Assembly: GCF_012396505.1 (NCBI RefSeq)
Contig: NZ_JAAXPN010000004.1
Span: 1-64,000 of the forward strand
Length of the DNA: 64,000 bases
Origin: Periweissella fabalis
GTDB lineage: Bacteria > Bacillota > Bacilli > Lactobacillales > Lactobacillaceae
Reading direction: 5' to 3'
Positions 9,570-19,597 of this stretch are shown one piece after another. The stretch's first letter is position 1. Every line of letters begins with the position of its first letter. The position numbers were made by a program, and so were the translations under genes. The notes under the pieces were generated by a model. That model was given only the letters and a program-made list of their open reading frames with translations. It was not told where the DNA came from and did not search any database.

Positions 9570-9932
9570 TTAATCTTTAAAATCATCTTCATAAACATAA
9601 TCACTATAAAAGGTTGCTAAAAATTGGTCTAAATCCATCGGTTTAGCTGGTACAATTTGCCGACTATTAACTTCGGGATTACCTTCAAATTGAACTTCAT
9701 CAATTAATTCATAGACATCTAAGATTTTAGCAACTTTTTCTGTAACCATTTGTCCACTACCATCATCATAATTAGGCATTAATTGTGTCTCAGTTGCTAG
9801 TTTTTTCAAATACACAATATCTTGGGTTTGATTTTCTGATAATTCAGCTAAAAAAGTAACTACATCAAAAAATGGTTCAGGTTGATCACCAATAAAAGTT
9901 TGATTAAGTATAGTAATAGCGTACGTATGCAT
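9570..9932 (-). CDS. Uncharacterised acidic protein, 120 aa
   Basis: I do not recognise this protein. It is 120 residues, strongly acidic at the C-terminus (ends YVYEDDFKD), with no signal peptide, membrane segment or cysteine cluster. The RBS GAGGA lies 8 bases before the ATG, and the frame fills the gap between yrzB and lexA, so it is very likely real. It begins only about 25 bases beyond a hairpin terminator that follows yrzB, so its promoter must overlap that hairpin or it is read through at low level. Confidence 0.7.
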   Translation of the reverse strand: MHTYAITILNQTFIGDQPEPFFDVVTFLAELSENQTQDIVYLKKLATETQLMPNYDDGSGQMVTEKVAKILDVYELIDEVQFEGNPEVNSRQIVPAKPMDLDQFLATFYSDYVYEDDFKD

Positions 9933-9957
9933 TCTGTATTTTCCTCGTTCTCTTTAA

Positions 9958-10001
9958 ATAAAAAGACCGGCGACTCAAAATCGAATCTACCAGTCTTTTT
10001 T
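9958..10001 (-). terminator. Terminator after yrzB
   Basis: Arms AAAAAGAC and GTCTTTTT with a further GG/CC and CGA/TCG pairing inside. On the minus strand it follows the yrzB stop by about 40 bases and ends in a T run. Confidence 0.75.
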
Positions 10002-10039
10002 ATTCTAAAAATCAAATTTTGACCACTAGAAACGGTACA

Positions 10040-10339
10040 TTAAGCTTCAAAGTTACCATCATCATCTAAGAAAGTGTTCAACACTTCTTCAACCATGTCC
10101 CATTCAGCGTCATCTTCAATTGCTTGTAAATCACCTTCAGTAGCTTCACCATCTTCATCAGGGTTAAATGAGAAGGCTTGGATATCTACTTCTTGGTCAT
10201 CTTCAGTACCTTCTGGATAAAGCAAGATGTATGACTTGTTGTATTCATCAGATGTGAATGTGAAGAGGACGTTGAATAAAGTTTCTGTTCCATCTTCATC
10301 TACTAGTGTGATTTGTTGTTCTTGTGGTTCTTCAGCCAT
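10040..10339 (-). CDS. yrzB: DUF1292 protein (YrzB family)
   Basis: A 99-residue very acidic protein with the family opening '[19 protein letters not shown]' and the block '[12 protein letters not shown]'. The function is unknown. It belongs to the conserved set ireB-ruvX-yrzB, downstream of alaS in many Firmicutes, which is exactly the order found here on the minus strand. The gap from ruvX is 10 bases and an RBS-like GAGG lies before the ATG. Confidence 0.92.
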   Translation of the reverse strand: MAEEPQEQQITLVDEDGTETLFNVLFTFTSDEYNKSYILLYPEGTEDDQEVDIQAFSFNPDEDGEATEGDLQAIEDDAEWDMVEEVLNTFLDDDGNFEA

Positions 10340-10349
10340 AGGGCATACC

Positions 10350-10787
10350 TCATACTTTCGTTAATTTACCATTTGCATCTAAGTAATTTTGCAAAATTAA
10401 ACTTGCAGCCAACTTATCAATAACTTGTTTCCGCTTTTTACGTGATGTATCAGCTTCTTCAACCAACATCCGTTCAGCTTCAACCGTTGTTAAGCGTTCA
10501 TCAATAAAATCAATTGGCAAACCAAATGTTTCTACTAATAAATCACCATATGCTTGGGCTGCTTCGGCCCGAGGACCAAGCGTGTTGTTCATATTTTTAG
10601 GCAATCCAAGGACAAATCCCCCTGGTTTGTATTCCGCAACAAGCTCTTTCATGCGTTCAATTCCAAATTCTTTTTGATCTTCATCAATTCGAATAATTTC
10701 AACCCCTTGGGCAGTCCATCCCATGATATCACTGACTGCTACTCCAACGGTACGGGAACCAACGTCTAAACCTAATAATCGACTCAT
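10350..10787 (-). CDS. ruvX: YqgF/RuvX RNase H-fold nuclease
   Basis: A 145-residue protein with the RNase H-like fold. The first catalytic aspartate is in '[15 protein letters not shown]' near residue 7; the other acidic positions are in '[10 protein letters not shown]' region neighbours and '[11 protein letters not shown]' near residue 97. The family is linked to 16S rRNA 5'-end maturation and has been called a putative Holliday junction resolvase. Its ATG overlaps the ireB stop by four bases (ATGA), so the two are translationally coupled. Confidence 0.95.
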   Translation of the reverse strand: MSRLLGLDVGSRTVGVAVSDIMGWTAQGVEIIRIDEDQKEFGIERMKELVAEYKPGGFVLGLPKNMNNTLGPRAEAAQAYGDLLVETFGLPIDFIDERLTTVEAERMLVEEADTSRKKRKQVIDKLAASLILQNYLDANGKLTKV

Positions 10788-11035
10788 TTATTTAAATAAC
10801 TCTTCACAAGCTCTTCGATAATTTCATCGCGCTCGTGCTTTCTGATAAGATTTCGGGCATCATTCAAACGTGGGATGTACGCAGGATCACCAGAAATAAG
10901 ATAACCAACAATTTGGTTGATTGGGTCATATCCTTTGGCTTCCAAAGCATTGTAAACCGTTTGAAGCGTATCATGTACATCAATTGGTTGTACATTACCA
11001 AAATCAAAGAATGTTGTCTCGTCTAATGAACTCAT
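10784..11035 (-). CDS. ireB: IreB family regulatory phosphoprotein (DUF965)
   Basis: An 83-residue protein beginning '[14 protein letters not shown]', with the threonine-rich N-terminal segment that is the phosphorylation site in Enterococcus IreB, a substrate of the IreK Ser/Thr kinase that affects cell-wall stress resistance. The conserved block '[20 protein letters not shown]' is intact. It lies downstream of alaS and overlaps ruvX, the usual context. Phosphorylation here is inferred from the family. Confidence 0.94.
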   Translation of the reverse strand: MSSLDETTFFDFGNVQPIDVHDTLQTVYNALEAKGYDPINQIVGYLISGDPAYIPRLNDARNLIRKHERDEIIEELVKSYLNK

Positions 11036-11148
11036 ATAGCTACCTCCAGACTAAAACGTTACTATGAACATTGTATACGTAAACAAAGAACATGTATACA
11101 ATAAATACCTAAAACTTGGCATTTAACATCTATTAAAGCAATTATCTA

Positions 11149-13797
11149 TTAGTGTTCATTTAACCAACTAGTTGCTGCTGCTAAGGCATCGGCAATTCCA
11201 GCTGGGTTACTACCACCGGCTTGGGCTAAGTCAGGCCGACCACCGCCGTTACCACCAACTAATGGTGCAATCGCTTTAATTAAATCACCTGACTTGATAC
11301 CAGTTGCAATGGCTGGCTTACTCATCGCAACAATTAAGTTAACCTTGTCTTCACCAGTTTTGGCAATTAATACTAACACATCGGAACTCGCATTTTCTTT
11401 CCATTGGTCAGCAATTGCCCGTAACTGTTCCATTCCTGAAACTTCAACTTGGCTAATAATTGCTGAGTGCGTTCCCAATGTTTTAATATCATTAAAAATA
11501 TTAGCAGCAGCTGAATTAGCAATTTTAGCTTCTAAACTAGTTACTTGACGTTCTAATTCTTTAATTTGAGCTTGTAATGCCAAGACCTTTTCAGGAGCAT
11601 CTTTTAATTGTGGTGCTTTCACGGCATTAGCAATTTGCACTAATTGATTTTCGTGTTCCTTCGTCAATTTAAAGGCCACGTTAGCTGTGACTGCTTCAAT
11701 CCGACGGATACCCGCACCAATTCCTGATTCACTTACAATCTTGAATAAGCCAAGTTCGCTCGTGTTATTAGCATGTGTTCCACCATCAAATTCAGCATTG
11801 AAATCACCAATTGAAACCACGCGGACTTTTTCACCATATTTTTCCGTAAAGACGGCTACGGCCCCAAGTTTCTTCGCTGATTCAATATCCGTTTCAATCC
11901 ATGAAATTGGTAAAGCTTCGGCAATTTTTTCATTAATAAGTGCTTCAATTTCATCAAGCTTTTCAGCTGGAACGGCCCCGTTGTATGAGAAGTCAAAACG
12001 GAGGTAATCCGGTGTAACTAATGAACCCGCTTGGCTCGTGTGGCCACCTAAAATATTACGTAGCGCTTGGTCAAGCATGTGGGTTGCAGTGTGGTTTTTA
12101 GAAACTAATTCATGGAATTTGTGATCAACTACTAATTGATAGTGTTCACCCTTCTTCATGTCAGCTAAAACATTTAATGAGTGAATGTGTTGGCCGTTGG
12201 GAGCTTTTTGGACATCAGTTACTTCCGCAACAACTTCACCAGCTAACGTCAAAATTTGGCCACGGTCAGCAACTTGACCACCCATTTCCGCATAGAATGG
12301 TGTTTGCGTAAAGATAACATCGGCCGTTTGACCAGTACGCACTGTATCGGCCAATTCATTATCAACAATAATATCAGCTAATTGCGCGTCTTCAACGATT
12401 TCAGTTGTCCAACCAACATATTTAGATTCCGTGTGTAAGTCTGTTAATAATGGGTTTTGCACGCCCATTGATTTAGCATCGCTACGGGCAGCACGGGCAC
12501 GTTCACGTTGGGCTTGCATTTCTGCATCAAAGCCAGCCCGATCTACTTTCAAACCTTCGTCATCCGCATATTCTTCGGTCAATTCATATGGGAAACCATA
12601 TGTATCGTAAAGTTTAAAGGCCACCTTACCAGCAATAACATCACTATCAGATGATTTAACATTTGCAATCACATCGTTTAACATCTTTAAGCCATCTGAT
12701 AAAGTTTCATTAAAGCGTTTTTCTTCAGCTAAAACAACACTTTCAATGTATTCAGCATTGGCTAAAACTTCAGGATAGTAAGATTCCATGATGTGACCAA
12801 CTACTGGCACTAATTGCGTTAAGAATGCACCATTAATGCCTAGTTTGCGACCGTGTAATACAGCACGGCGGAGTAAACGACGAATAACGTAACCCCGACC
12901 TTCATTTGAAGGCAAGGCACTATCAGAAATCGCAAAGGTTACCGCCCGAGCGTGATCGGCAATAACTTTGAATGAAATATCCGTAATTGGTGAATCACCG
13001 TATTTAACGCCGTCACCAAGTTCTTCAGCCTTTTTAATAATTGGCATAAATAAATCTGTTTCAAAGTTTGTCTTAGCATTTTGGAATACTGAAACCACCC
13101 GTTCAAGCCCCATCCCGGTATCAATATTCTTATGTGGTAACTCTTCATAAGTATTTTCAGGCGTGTGGTTAAATTGTGAAAAGACAATGTTCCAAATTTC
13201 TAAGTAACGTTCATTTTCACCACCAGGGTAATTTTCAGGATCATCAGCCGGAATATCTAAGAATTCTTCACCACGGTCATAAAAAATTTCTGAATCGGGA
13301 CCTGAAGGACCTTGGCCAATATCCCAAAAGTTGTCCGCAACATCAAAGATATGACTTGCCGGCACACCAGTTTTAAGCCAAATTTCTTTTGCTTCAGTAT
13401 CTTCTGGATAAACGGTAATGTATAATTTTTCTGGATCCATAGCATACCATTCAGGGGATGTTAATAATTCCCACGCCCATGGAATAGCATCTTCTTTAAA
13501 GTAGTCTCCAATTGAGAAATTACCCATCATTTCAAATAAAGTGTGGTGACGCGCAGTGTGGCCCACGTTTTCAATATCGTTAGTTCGAATTGACTTTTGA
13601 GCGTTAGTAATTCGACGGTTATTTGGAACAACTGAGCCATCAAAATACTTCTTCAAAGTGGCTACCCCAGAGTTAATCCAAAGTAAAGTTGGATCATCAA
13701 CTGGTACTAATGACTTGGAAGGTTCAATACTATGTCCTTTACTTTCAAAGAACTTAAGAAACATTGACCGAATTTCGGCTGATGATAATTCTTTCAT
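11149..13797 (-). CDS. alaS: Alanyl-tRNA synthetase
   Basis: An 882-residue class II synthetase that charges tRNA-Ala. The N-terminal catalytic domain contains '[18 protein letters not shown]' (about 83-100) and '[13 protein letters not shown]'. The editing domain keeps HTATH near residue 566, but the second metal block reads [10 protein letters not shown] where most AlaRS have CGGTH, so the usual cysteine ligand is an aspartate. The C-terminal oligomerisation domain (DHHA1) ends in '[13 protein letters not shown]'. It is preceded by a T-box leader, so expression should rise when tRNA-Ala is uncharged. Confidence 0.97.
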   Translation of the reverse strand: MKELSSAEIRSMFLKFFESKGHSIEPSKSLVPVDDPTLLWINSGVATLKKYFDGSVVPNNRRITNAQKSIRTNDIENVGHTARHHTLFEMMGNFSIGDYFKEDAIPWAWELLTSPEWYAMDPEKLYITVYPEDTEAKEIWLKTGVPASHIFDVADNFWDIGQGPSGPDSEIFYDRGEEFLDIPADDPENYPGGENERYLEIWNIVFSQFNHTPENTYEELPHKNIDTGMGLERVVSVFQNAKTNFETDLFMPIIKKAEELGDGVKYGDSPITDISFKVIADHARAVTFAISDSALPSNEGRGYVIRRLLRRAVLHGRKLGINGAFLTQLVPVVGHIMESYYPEVLANAEYIESVVLAEEKRFNETLSDGLKMLNDVIANVKSSDSDVIAGKVAFKLYDTYGFPYELTEEYADDEGLKVDRAGFDAEMQAQRERARAARSDAKSMGVQNPLLTDLHTESKYVGWTTEIVEDAQLADIIVDNELADTVRTGQTADVIFTQTPFYAEMGGQVADRGQILTLAGEVVAEVTDVQKAPNGQHIHSLNVLADMKKGEHYQLVVDHKFHELVSKNHTATHMLDQALRNILGGHTSQAGSLVTPDYLRFDFSYNGAVPAEKLDEIEALINEKIAEALPISWIETDIESAKKLGAVAVFTEKYGEKVRVVSIGDFNAEFDGGTHANNTSELGLFKIVSESGIGAGIRRIEAVTANVAFKLTKEHENQLVQIANAVKAPQLKDAPEKVLALQAQIKELERQVTSLEAKIANSAAANIFNDIKTLGTHSAIISQVEVSGMEQLRAIADQWKENASSDVLVLIAKTGEDKVNLIVAMSKPAIATGIKSGDLIKAIAPLVGGNGGGRPDLAQAGGSNPAGIADALAAATSWLNEH

Positions 13798-13829
13798 GTT
13801 AAAAATGTCTCACTTTCAAAAAATAGAAT

Positions 13830-14030
13830 AAAAAAAGACCATCGCATGTAGAGACGCTATCCACGTGGTACCACTCTACTTGCAACGATCTAAATCGATT
13901 ACCTCTTAAATACTCGTTAACGCTGAGTAACGGTCCTATTGCTAGGACAATCATCGTAAGAGCATCAATAATTGATCTGCGTTTTTTTCACCATCCAAAA
14001 CGTCTCTAATTTCAGTTCTAATTATGACTT
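13830..14030 (-). promoter_or_regulatory. T-box riboswitch leader of alaS
   Basis: The conserved T-box core AGAGTGGTACCACG lies at 13864-13877 on the minus strand. Around it, GTAGAG pairs with CTCTAC, extended by a 10-bp stem with wobbles and followed by seven T residues at 13830-13836, forming the terminator. The T-box core sits inside this hairpin, so antiterminator and terminator exclude each other. The upstream part from about 14007 is consistent with stem I. I could not resolve the specifier codon with certainty; alanine is inferred from the downstream gene. Confidence 0.92.
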
Positions 14031-14095
14031 GTTTACTAACTAATATAATACCATTTTTTTAAGCTTTTGAAATCATTTAAAAGCAAAAAATTAGT

Positions 14096-14437
14096 TTATT
14101 TACGAATTAAAATATCGCGGGCAATCAATTCATCAACAAAATAGCCAAATTGTTCTTTTAAGGCCGCTGAATTTTGGTGATTAAAAATATTAATGACGGC
14201 CGTCCCCTTGGCGTTAACAACTTTAATCTTAAAACCAGTTAATTCTGCGTTAACAACGACTTTTAACTTAAATGAATCAGCAAATGCCTTAGAAGTTTCA
14301 AGTTGGCGTAGTAATTGAAATGAACCATTTGCTTGTTGTACAAATCCTGTATCCATCAATGCATATTTTTTAATTTGGGGACTAATTTCGTAAGTATCAG
14401 TATCACCTGTTAATTGGGCTACTTGTGTAAATGCCAT
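14096..14437 (-). CDS. DUF1831-like protein, 113 aa
   Basis: A 113-residue soluble protein starting 'MAFTQVAQLTGDTDTYEISP', which resembles the lactobacillal DUF1831 family of small alpha/beta proteins of unknown function, often annotated as linked to amino-acid metabolism because of nearby cysteine desulfurase genes. No desulfurase is adjacent here; the neighbours are alaS and hpt. The match is from memory of the family and is moderate. RBS GAGGTG precedes the ATG by 8 bases. Confidence 0.7.
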   Translation of the reverse strand: MAFTQVAQLTGDTDTYEISPQIKKYALMDTGFVQQANGSFQLLRQLETSKAFADSFKLKVVVNAELTGFKIKVVNAKGTAVINIFNHQNSAALKEQFGYFVDELIARDILIRK

Positions 14438-14558
14438 CTTAATATCACCTCATTTTTTTAATATAATATATTATAACGAAATATGAGTACGGTACAAGCC
14501 AAGAATGTATTTTAATAGTAGCATACTAAAGACTGGCCAGTATTGAGAAGAAACTAAC

Positions 14559-14597
14559 AAAAATCTCAGAAAAAAATAAATTTCTCCTGAGATTTTT
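14559..14597 (-). terminator. Terminator after hpt
   Basis: Arms AAAATCTCAG and CTGAGATTTT with an AT-rich loop, located about 80 bases beyond the hpt stop on the minus strand and ending in a T run. It closes the purA-purB-hpt unit. Confidence 0.85.
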
Positions 14598-14674
14598 CTA
14601 TATATTACACCTTTGAGCCATATTTTGGTCGCAAATTACTATATAAAAATAGTTATGCCACAAATATTCTTACA

Positions 14675-15199
14675 TTAAGCTTTAATGGCGACAATTTGTG
14701 GAAGAAATCGGTGTGAACCGTCTAAATCCATCCCATAACCGAGTAAATATTCGTTAGGAACATCGGCCCCAACGTAATCGGCCTCAATTTCAATTTTACG
14801 CCCAGCCTTTTTATCGACGGCAACCACTGTTTTAACAGATTTTGCACCCAATTTAGTAAATTCCTTAATTAAGAAATCAACTGTTAAACCAGTATCGATA
14901 ACTTCATCGATCAAAATCACGTCACGATTGGTAATATCTTTACGAACATTGACTTCAACTTTTAATTCGCCTGTTGATTCACCATGAGCATAACTTGAAA
15001 CATCAACATAGTCAAAATCAAATTCAATGTCGCTAAGTTCACGGAGTAAGTCAGCCGTAAAAACAACCGCTCCTTTCATGATAGGTACCATTACAGGGCG
15101 TTTACCGACGTAATCTCGACGAATTTCTCCAGCAACTTTTTTTACCGCTGCTTGAATTTGATCTTCATCCATAATTACGCGATCAATTTGAATATCCAT
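14675..15199 (-). CDS. hpt: Hypoxanthine phosphoribosyltransferase
   Basis: A 174-residue purine salvage enzyme that joins hypoxanthine or guanine to PRPP to give IMP or GMP. The PRPP-binding signature is 'VILIDEVIDTGLT' near residue 94, and the flexible-loop serine-tyrosine pair is in 'VDVSSYAHG' near residue 65. It is the third gene of purA-purB-hpt, placing base salvage beside the adenylate branch. The gap from purB is about 20 bases. Confidence 0.95.
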   Translation of the reverse strand: MDIQIDRVIMDEDQIQAAVKKVAGEIRRDYVGKRPVMVPIMKGAVVFTADLLRELSDIEFDFDYVDVSSYAHGESTGELKVEVNVRKDITNRDVILIDEVIDTGLTVDFLIKEFTKLGAKSVKTVVAVDKKAGRKIEIEADYVGADVPNEYLLGYGMDLDGSHRFLPQIVAIKA

Positions 15200-15219
15200 T
15201 ATTTATAATCCTTTTGTGG

Positions 15220-16518
15220 TTAATCTAATAAACCAACGCGTTTGAAGATTGCATCAACATTCTTCAAGTGGTAACTGTAATCAAAAGCGTCATTAATATC
15301 ATCAGCGCTCAAGTATTCTTGCACAGTTGCATTTGCTTCAACCAAAGGACGGAATTGTACTTGCTCGTCCCATGATTTGGCAGTCATTGGTTGTACAGTG
15401 TCATAAGCAGCTTCACGGCTTAAACCAGCGTCAATTAATTTCAATAAGAGTCGTTGACTGTAAATCAAACCGTAAGTTCGATCCATATTAGCTAACATCG
15501 TGTCTGGGAAAACGGCTAAGTTTTCTAAAATACTAGTAAAGCGGTGAAGCATGTAATCAACAAGAATGGTGGTATCACCTAAAATAATTCGTTCCGCACC
15601 AGAGTGTGAAATATCACGTTCATGCCAGAGCGTAATATCTTCCATCCCGGTTACCATGTGGCCACGCACAACCCGAGCCAAGCCAGAAATATTTTCTGAA
15701 CCAATAGGATTACGTTTATGAGGCATAGCTGAAGAACCTTTTTGGCCTTTACCAAAACCTTCTTCAACTTCATGAATTTCAGAACGTTGTAAACTACGAA
15801 TTTCCGTAGCAAAGTTTTCAAGACTTGTCGCAATCAAGCCCAGAGTATTAATATAGTCTGCATGTAAGTCACGTGGTAAAACTTGTGACCCAATTAAAGC
15901 TGGTTTTAAACCGAGTTCATTCATTGCAACTTCTTCAACTTCAAGAGGAACATTAGCAAATGTTCCTACAGCTCCTGAAAGTTTACCAGTCTCAACAGCC
16001 GCCGCCACAGTTTTAAAGCGTTCAATATTGCGAACGGCTTCGGCATAAAAACGAGCGACTTTTAAACCAAAAGTAGTTGGTTCCGCATGCACTCCATGTG
16101 TCCGCCCCATCATAACAGTGTCTTTGTACTTAAGTGCCATTTCAGCAACGACATCGCGATACTTAATTAAATCAGCTAAGATAATGGCATTAGCTTGCTT
16201 TAAGCGTAATGCTTGCGCTGTATCGACGACGTCTGTACTTGTTAAACCATAGTGAATCCATTTCTTTTCATCACCTAATGATTCAGAAACATTGCGTGTG
16301 AATGCGACCATGTCATGGCGCGTAACTGCTTCAATTTCGGCAATACGTTCAACACTAAAAGTTGCATTGGCACGAATTTTATCATAGTCGGCTGCAGGAA
16401 TATGGCCTTCTTCAACCCATCCTTTAACGACGGCTGCTTCAACTTCTAACCAACTTGCATACTGATTTTCAAGTGACCAAATGGCACTCATCTCTGGGCG
16501 TGAATAACGATCAATCAT
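15220..16518 (-). CDS. purB: Adenylosuccinate lyase
   Basis: A 432-residue lyase that removes fumarate from both SAICAR and adenylosuccinate. The fumarase-superfamily signature GSSAMPHKRNP is present near residue 263 and carries the catalytic serine loop; 'TSTDVVDTAQAL' and 'MMGRTHGVHAEP' give the other active-site segments. I chose ATG at 16518, which overlaps the purA stop as TAATG and has AGGAG 10 bases upstream, over a TTG seven codons earlier that lies within the RBS region. Confidence 0.96.
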   Translation of the reverse strand: MIDRYSRPEMSAIWSLENQYASWLEVEAAVVKGWVEEGHIPAADYDKIRANATFSVERIAEIEAVTRHDMVAFTRNVSESLGDEKKWIHYGLTSTDVVDTAQALRLKQANAIILADLIKYRDVVAEMALKYKDTVMMGRTHGVHAEPTTFGLKVARFYAEAVRNIERFKTVAAAVETGKLSGAVGTFANVPLEVEEVAMNELGLKPALIGSQVLPRDLHADYINTLGLIATSLENFATEIRSLQRSEIHEVEEGFGKGQKGSSAMPHKRNPIGSENISGLARVVRGHMVTGMEDITLWHERDISHSGAERIILGDTTILVDYMLHRFTSILENLAVFPDTMLANMDRTYGLIYSQRLLLKLIDAGLSREAAYDTVQPMTAKSWDEQVQFRPLVEANATVQEYLSADDINDAFDYSYHLKNVDAIFKRVGLLD

Positions 16519-17816
16519 TAAAACTTTTCTCCTGTCCAAACATTTAATAATACGTTAGTTTGATCCCGATCAGGACCAACTGCGAAGGTTGCAATTTCAA
16601 CACCAACTAATTCCTCAATTCGCTTCAAGTAAGCTTGGGCGTTTTTAGGTAAGTCTTCACGTTTTGTAACACTAGTAATATCTTCTGTCCAACCTGGCAA
16701 TTCTTCATAGATTGGGGTTACTCGTTCTAAATCTTTAAAACTTGCTGGGTAGTACTTAATTTCTTTGCCATCAAGTTCGTAAGCGGTCGCAATTTTTAAT
16801 GTTTCAATACCAGTTAACACATCAATACAGTTAACTGAAAGTTTAGTTAAACCTGACACCCGGGCAGAGTGACGCATTACAACAGAATCAAACCAACCAA
16901 TCCGACGTGGACGGCCAGTAACAACTCCATATTCATGACCAACTTCACGAATGTGATCACCAGTCTCATTAAGCAATTCAGTTGGGAAAGGACCTTCACC
17001 AACACGAGAAGTGTATGCTTTAGCAACTCCAACAACATCGGTAATATTTGTTGGACCAACCCCAACCCCAGTCGTCACCCCACCAGCGATTGGGTTAGAT
17101 GACGTTACATATGGGTAAGTACCATGGTCGACATCAAGCATAACCCCTTGGGCACCTTCAAATAAAACTTTTTTACCGGCACGAAAGGCTTCATCAACTA
17201 AGTAAGCTGTATCAGTGACGTATTGCTTCAATTCTTGACCGTAAGCATAGTATTCTTCGACTAATGCATCCGCATCAATTGGTGCATGGTTATAAATTTT
17301 TGTTAATAGTTCATTCTTTTGGCTAACCACGGCGTGTAACCGTTTTGATAAAACATCACGATCAAGTAAATCACAAACGCGAATACCAACCCGTGCGTAT
17401 TTATCAGTGTACGCAGGTCCGATACCATTACCAGTCGTTCCGATTTTATCATCACCTTTTGCTTCTTCTTGTAAGACATCAATTAACTTGTGGTATGAGA
17501 ACAAGACTTGTGCTCGATCTGAAATCCGTAAATTATCAGTTTTCACATTTTGTGAATTTAAGTATGCAAGTTCTTCAAGGACAGATTGTGGGTTTAACAC
17601 AAATCCATTCCCAATAACTGCAAGTTTATCATCGTCAAAAATACCTGATGGAATTGAACGCAATTCGAACTTTTGACCGTTAAACACGATCGTGTGTCCA
17701 GCATTATCTCCACCTTGGTAACGAACGATTACATCTGCATCTTGGGCCAGGAAATTAGTAATTTTACCTTTTCCTTCATCACCCCATTGACTTCCAACAA
17801 CAACAATTCCAGCCAT
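16518..17816 (-). CDS. purA: Adenylosuccinate synthetase
   Basis: A 432-residue GTP-dependent ligase that joins aspartate to IMP, the first step from IMP to AMP. The GTP-binding P-loop QWGDEGKGK is near residue 9, 'GGDNAGHTI' near residue 36, and the IMP-contact block '[13 protein letters not shown]' near the middle. It starts the purA-purB-hpt unit. A promoter and a possible PurR box lie upstream. The first [13 protein letters not shown], is the family start. Confidence 0.97.
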   Translation of the reverse strand: MAGIVVVGSQWGDEGKGKITNFLAQDADVIVRYQGGDNAGHTIVFNGQKFELRSIPSGIFDDDKLAVIGNGFVLNPQSVLEELAYLNSQNVKTDNLRISDRAQVLFSYHKLIDVLQEEAKGDDKIGTTGNGIGPAYTDKYARVGIRVCDLLDRDVLSKRLHAVVSQKNELLTKIYNHAPIDADALVEEYYAYGQELKQYVTDTAYLVDEAFRAGKKVLFEGAQGVMLDVDHGTYPYVTSSNPIAGGVTTGVGVGPTNITDVVGVAKAYTSRVGEGPFPTELLNETGDHIREVGHEYGVVTGRPRRIGWFDSVVMRHSARVSGLTKLSVNCIDVLTGIETLKIATAYELDGKEIKYYPASFKDLERVTPIYEELPGWTEDITSVTKREDLPKNAQAYLKRIEELVGVEIATFAVGPDRDQTNVLLNVWTGEKF

Positions 17817-17864
17817 TATATATATACCTCTTCATCAATATCTATTGAATAACAAACCTCTAAT

Positions 17865-17893
17865 AGCATACCCTAACATTTATAACTTAGCAA
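17865..17893 (-). promoter_or_regulatory. purA promoter
   Basis: On the minus strand TTGCTA (17888-17893), 17 bases, then TATGCT (17865-17870). Placed about 50 bases before the purA ATG. Confidence 0.6.
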
Positions 17894-17896
17894 GTG

Positions 17897-17911
17897 TATA
17901 GTTCGTGTTTT
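17897..17911 (-). promoter_or_regulatory. Possible PurBox upstream of purA
   Basis: AAACACGAACTAT on the minus strand matches 11 of 13 positions of the Gram-positive PurBox AWWWCCGAACWWT, including the central CGAA. It lies just upstream of the purA -35 element. Only one box is evident, while functional sites usually come in pairs, so this is tentative. Confidence 0.35.
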
Positions 17912-18047
17912 ATGTACATTTTTTATAAATTCAGGAATTTTATTTGGAAAATTACGGACTTTTTTAAAAAAATTTAAATTTAAAAGTGCTAAAAATGAAC
18001 TTTTATAAAAGACTTTACAATAACAAAACATTCTTTACAACAAAAAT

Positions 18048-18085
18048 AAAAAGGATGGTAAGTTTATAAACTTACCATCCTTTTT
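18048..18085 (-). terminator. Terminator after the CorC-type gene
   Basis: A near-perfect palindrome with arms AAAAAGGATGGTAAGT and ACTTACCATCCTTTTT, 4 bases from the upstream gene's stop. It can act on both strands but only the minus-strand gene ends here. Confidence 0.93.
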
Positions 18086-18088
18086 AAA

Positions 18089-19426
18089 TTACTCTTCAAT
18101 ATCTTCGTTGATTTCTGGCGCTAACTTTGTAATTTCAAACTCATTAATGTACGCATTATCGTAATCTAAGGCTTTAATTTCAAAATTGGCCACATGCATT
18201 ACATCGCCAGTGCGAAAATCTGGCTCATGATTAAGTACATAACCTGTCAGAGTAACTGCTTCATCTTCTTCAAAATCTTTAATATTCACGTCAAAATAAC
18301 GTTCCAAATCATAAAGTGAAACTTTACCACTTACTTTATATTTGTAATTGCCTAACTTCTGAATATAATCATCCGCTACGTCGTCAATTTCATCACGAAC
18401 AGAACCGAATAATTCTTCATAAATATCCTTATCAGTAATTAATCCCGAAGTTCCACCGTATTCATCAACAACAATTGTAATTGGGGCACGTTTAGCAACC
18501 ATCACCTTAAGGACATCGTGAACATCCATATTTTCTGGTACAGCAGGAATATCACGCATAATTTTAACAACTGGCTCTGAATCATTAATACGTCCCTGAC
18601 GGATTAAATCATAAGTATACACGTATCCGATAACTTTATCTTTATCACCATCTGCGATAATTGGTAACCGTGAATAACGTTCTTGAATGTATATTTCAAG
18701 TGCTTCGTGAATAGTCGTATCTACATCAACCACACACATTGATGTTCGATCGACCATAATATCTACCGCCACTTTATCATTCATATCAAAAGCGCGCTCC
18801 ATAAAAGTTAGATCCTCTTCATCCAATTCCCCAGCCTTAGCCGCGTTTTTAGATAACGATAAAATTTCATTTTGAGAGTAAATATCTTCATCTGCAGCCG
18901 TTGGATAGCCAAGTAAATGTGTAAACAGATTGGCAGTTCGATCTAAAATAAAAATCAAAGGGTATAACACAATATGGAAGAAACGTACAGGTCGTACAAT
19001 AAACAACAAAATTTTAACTGGATCAGCAATCGCAATATTTTTAGGCACTAAATCAGTAAACACAGCATGAATCACTGTAAATAATAAAATAGCTATAATT
19101 GACGAAATACCTTGCGCAACATTTGCTGGTAGAATTCCAGTAGCAACAATTGCATCAGCAATCGTAACTTCCCCAATCCACCCAAGAATAAGACTTGTTA
19201 AAGTAATCCCTACTTGGGCTGTTGAAAGATACTCAGTTAAATTTTCAGTCATATGAATTGCAGCATCAATTAAACGTGTTGAACCATTACGCCCTTCTTT
19301 AAGAGCACGCAAGGCACTAACTCGTACACGTACTAATGCATACTCAGTTAGCGTGAATAAAACGGCTAACATTAACACTAATACAATGACAACAACATTA
19401 ATTAAATAAGACGGACCAGGTTCCAA
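18089..19426 (-). CDS. CNNM/CorC-type membrane protein (DUF21-CBS-CBS-CorC_HlyC)
   Basis: A 445-residue protein. Residues 1-180 hold four hydrophobic segments of the DUF21/CNNM domain, beginning 'YLINVVVIVLVLMLAVLF'. Two CBS domains follow (about 210-335, with 'MVDRTSMCVVDVD' and 'RAPITIVVDEYGG'), then a C-terminal CorC_HlyC domain with 'VSGKVSLYDLERYF'. Relatives in bacteria act in magnesium or cobalt efflux; the old name haemolysin is misleading. Metal specificity is not visible. The start is TTG with AGAGGT 8 bases upstream. It is a single gene with its own promoter and terminator. Confidence 0.9.
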   Translation of the reverse strand: MEPGPSYLINVVVIVLVLMLAVLFTLTEYALVRVRVSALRALKEGRNGSTRLIDAAIHMTENLTEYLSTAQVGITLTSLILGWIGEVTIADAIVATGILPANVAQGISSIIAILLFTVIHAVFTDLVPKNIAIADPVKILLFIVRPVRFFHIVLYPLIFILDRTANLFTHLLGYPTAADEDIYSQNEILSLSKNAAKAGELDEEDLTFMERAFDMNDKVAVDIMVDRTSMCVVDVDTTIHEALEIYIQERYSRLPIIADGDKDKVIGYVYTYDLIRQGRINDSEPVVKIMRDIPAVPENMDVHDVLKVMVAKRAPITIVVDEYGGTSGLITDKDIYEELFGSVRDEIDDVADDYIQKLGNYKYKVSGKVSLYDLERYFDVNIKDFEEDEAVTLTGYVLNHEPDFRTGDVMHVANFEIKALDYDNAYINEFEITKLAPEINEDIEE

Positions 19427-19468
19427 AACGGTAAACCTCTTTTCATAATAAATTTTTTGGTATTACAT

Positions 19469-19497
19469 ATTATAGCACGCCACATTAAATCAACCAA
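19469..19497 (-). promoter_or_regulatory. Promoter of the CorC-type gene
   Basis: On the minus strand TTGGTT (19492-19497), 17 bases, then a consensus TATAAT (19469-19474). It lies about 43 bases before the TTG start. Confidence 0.75.
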
Positions 19498-19546
19498 CAA
19501 AACTATTGAGATTCATTGGTCATTTATGACCTACCATAAATAAGAC

Positions 19547-19583
19547 AAAAAAAGTACAATGAGTAAACTCATTGTACTTTTTT
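19547..19583 (-). terminator. Terminator after rpmG
   Basis: Arms AAGTACAATGAG and CTCATTGTACTT with a four-base TAAA loop, flanked by A and T runs; it follows the rpmG stop by 15 bases on the minus strand. Confidence 0.93.
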
Positions 19584-19597
19584 GTTAGTAAATTAAA

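Noticed and set aside
11294-13445. Several + and - strand frames inside alaS
   Set aside because: They lie in other frames of a full-length, well-conserved AlaRS and lack ribosome binding sites.
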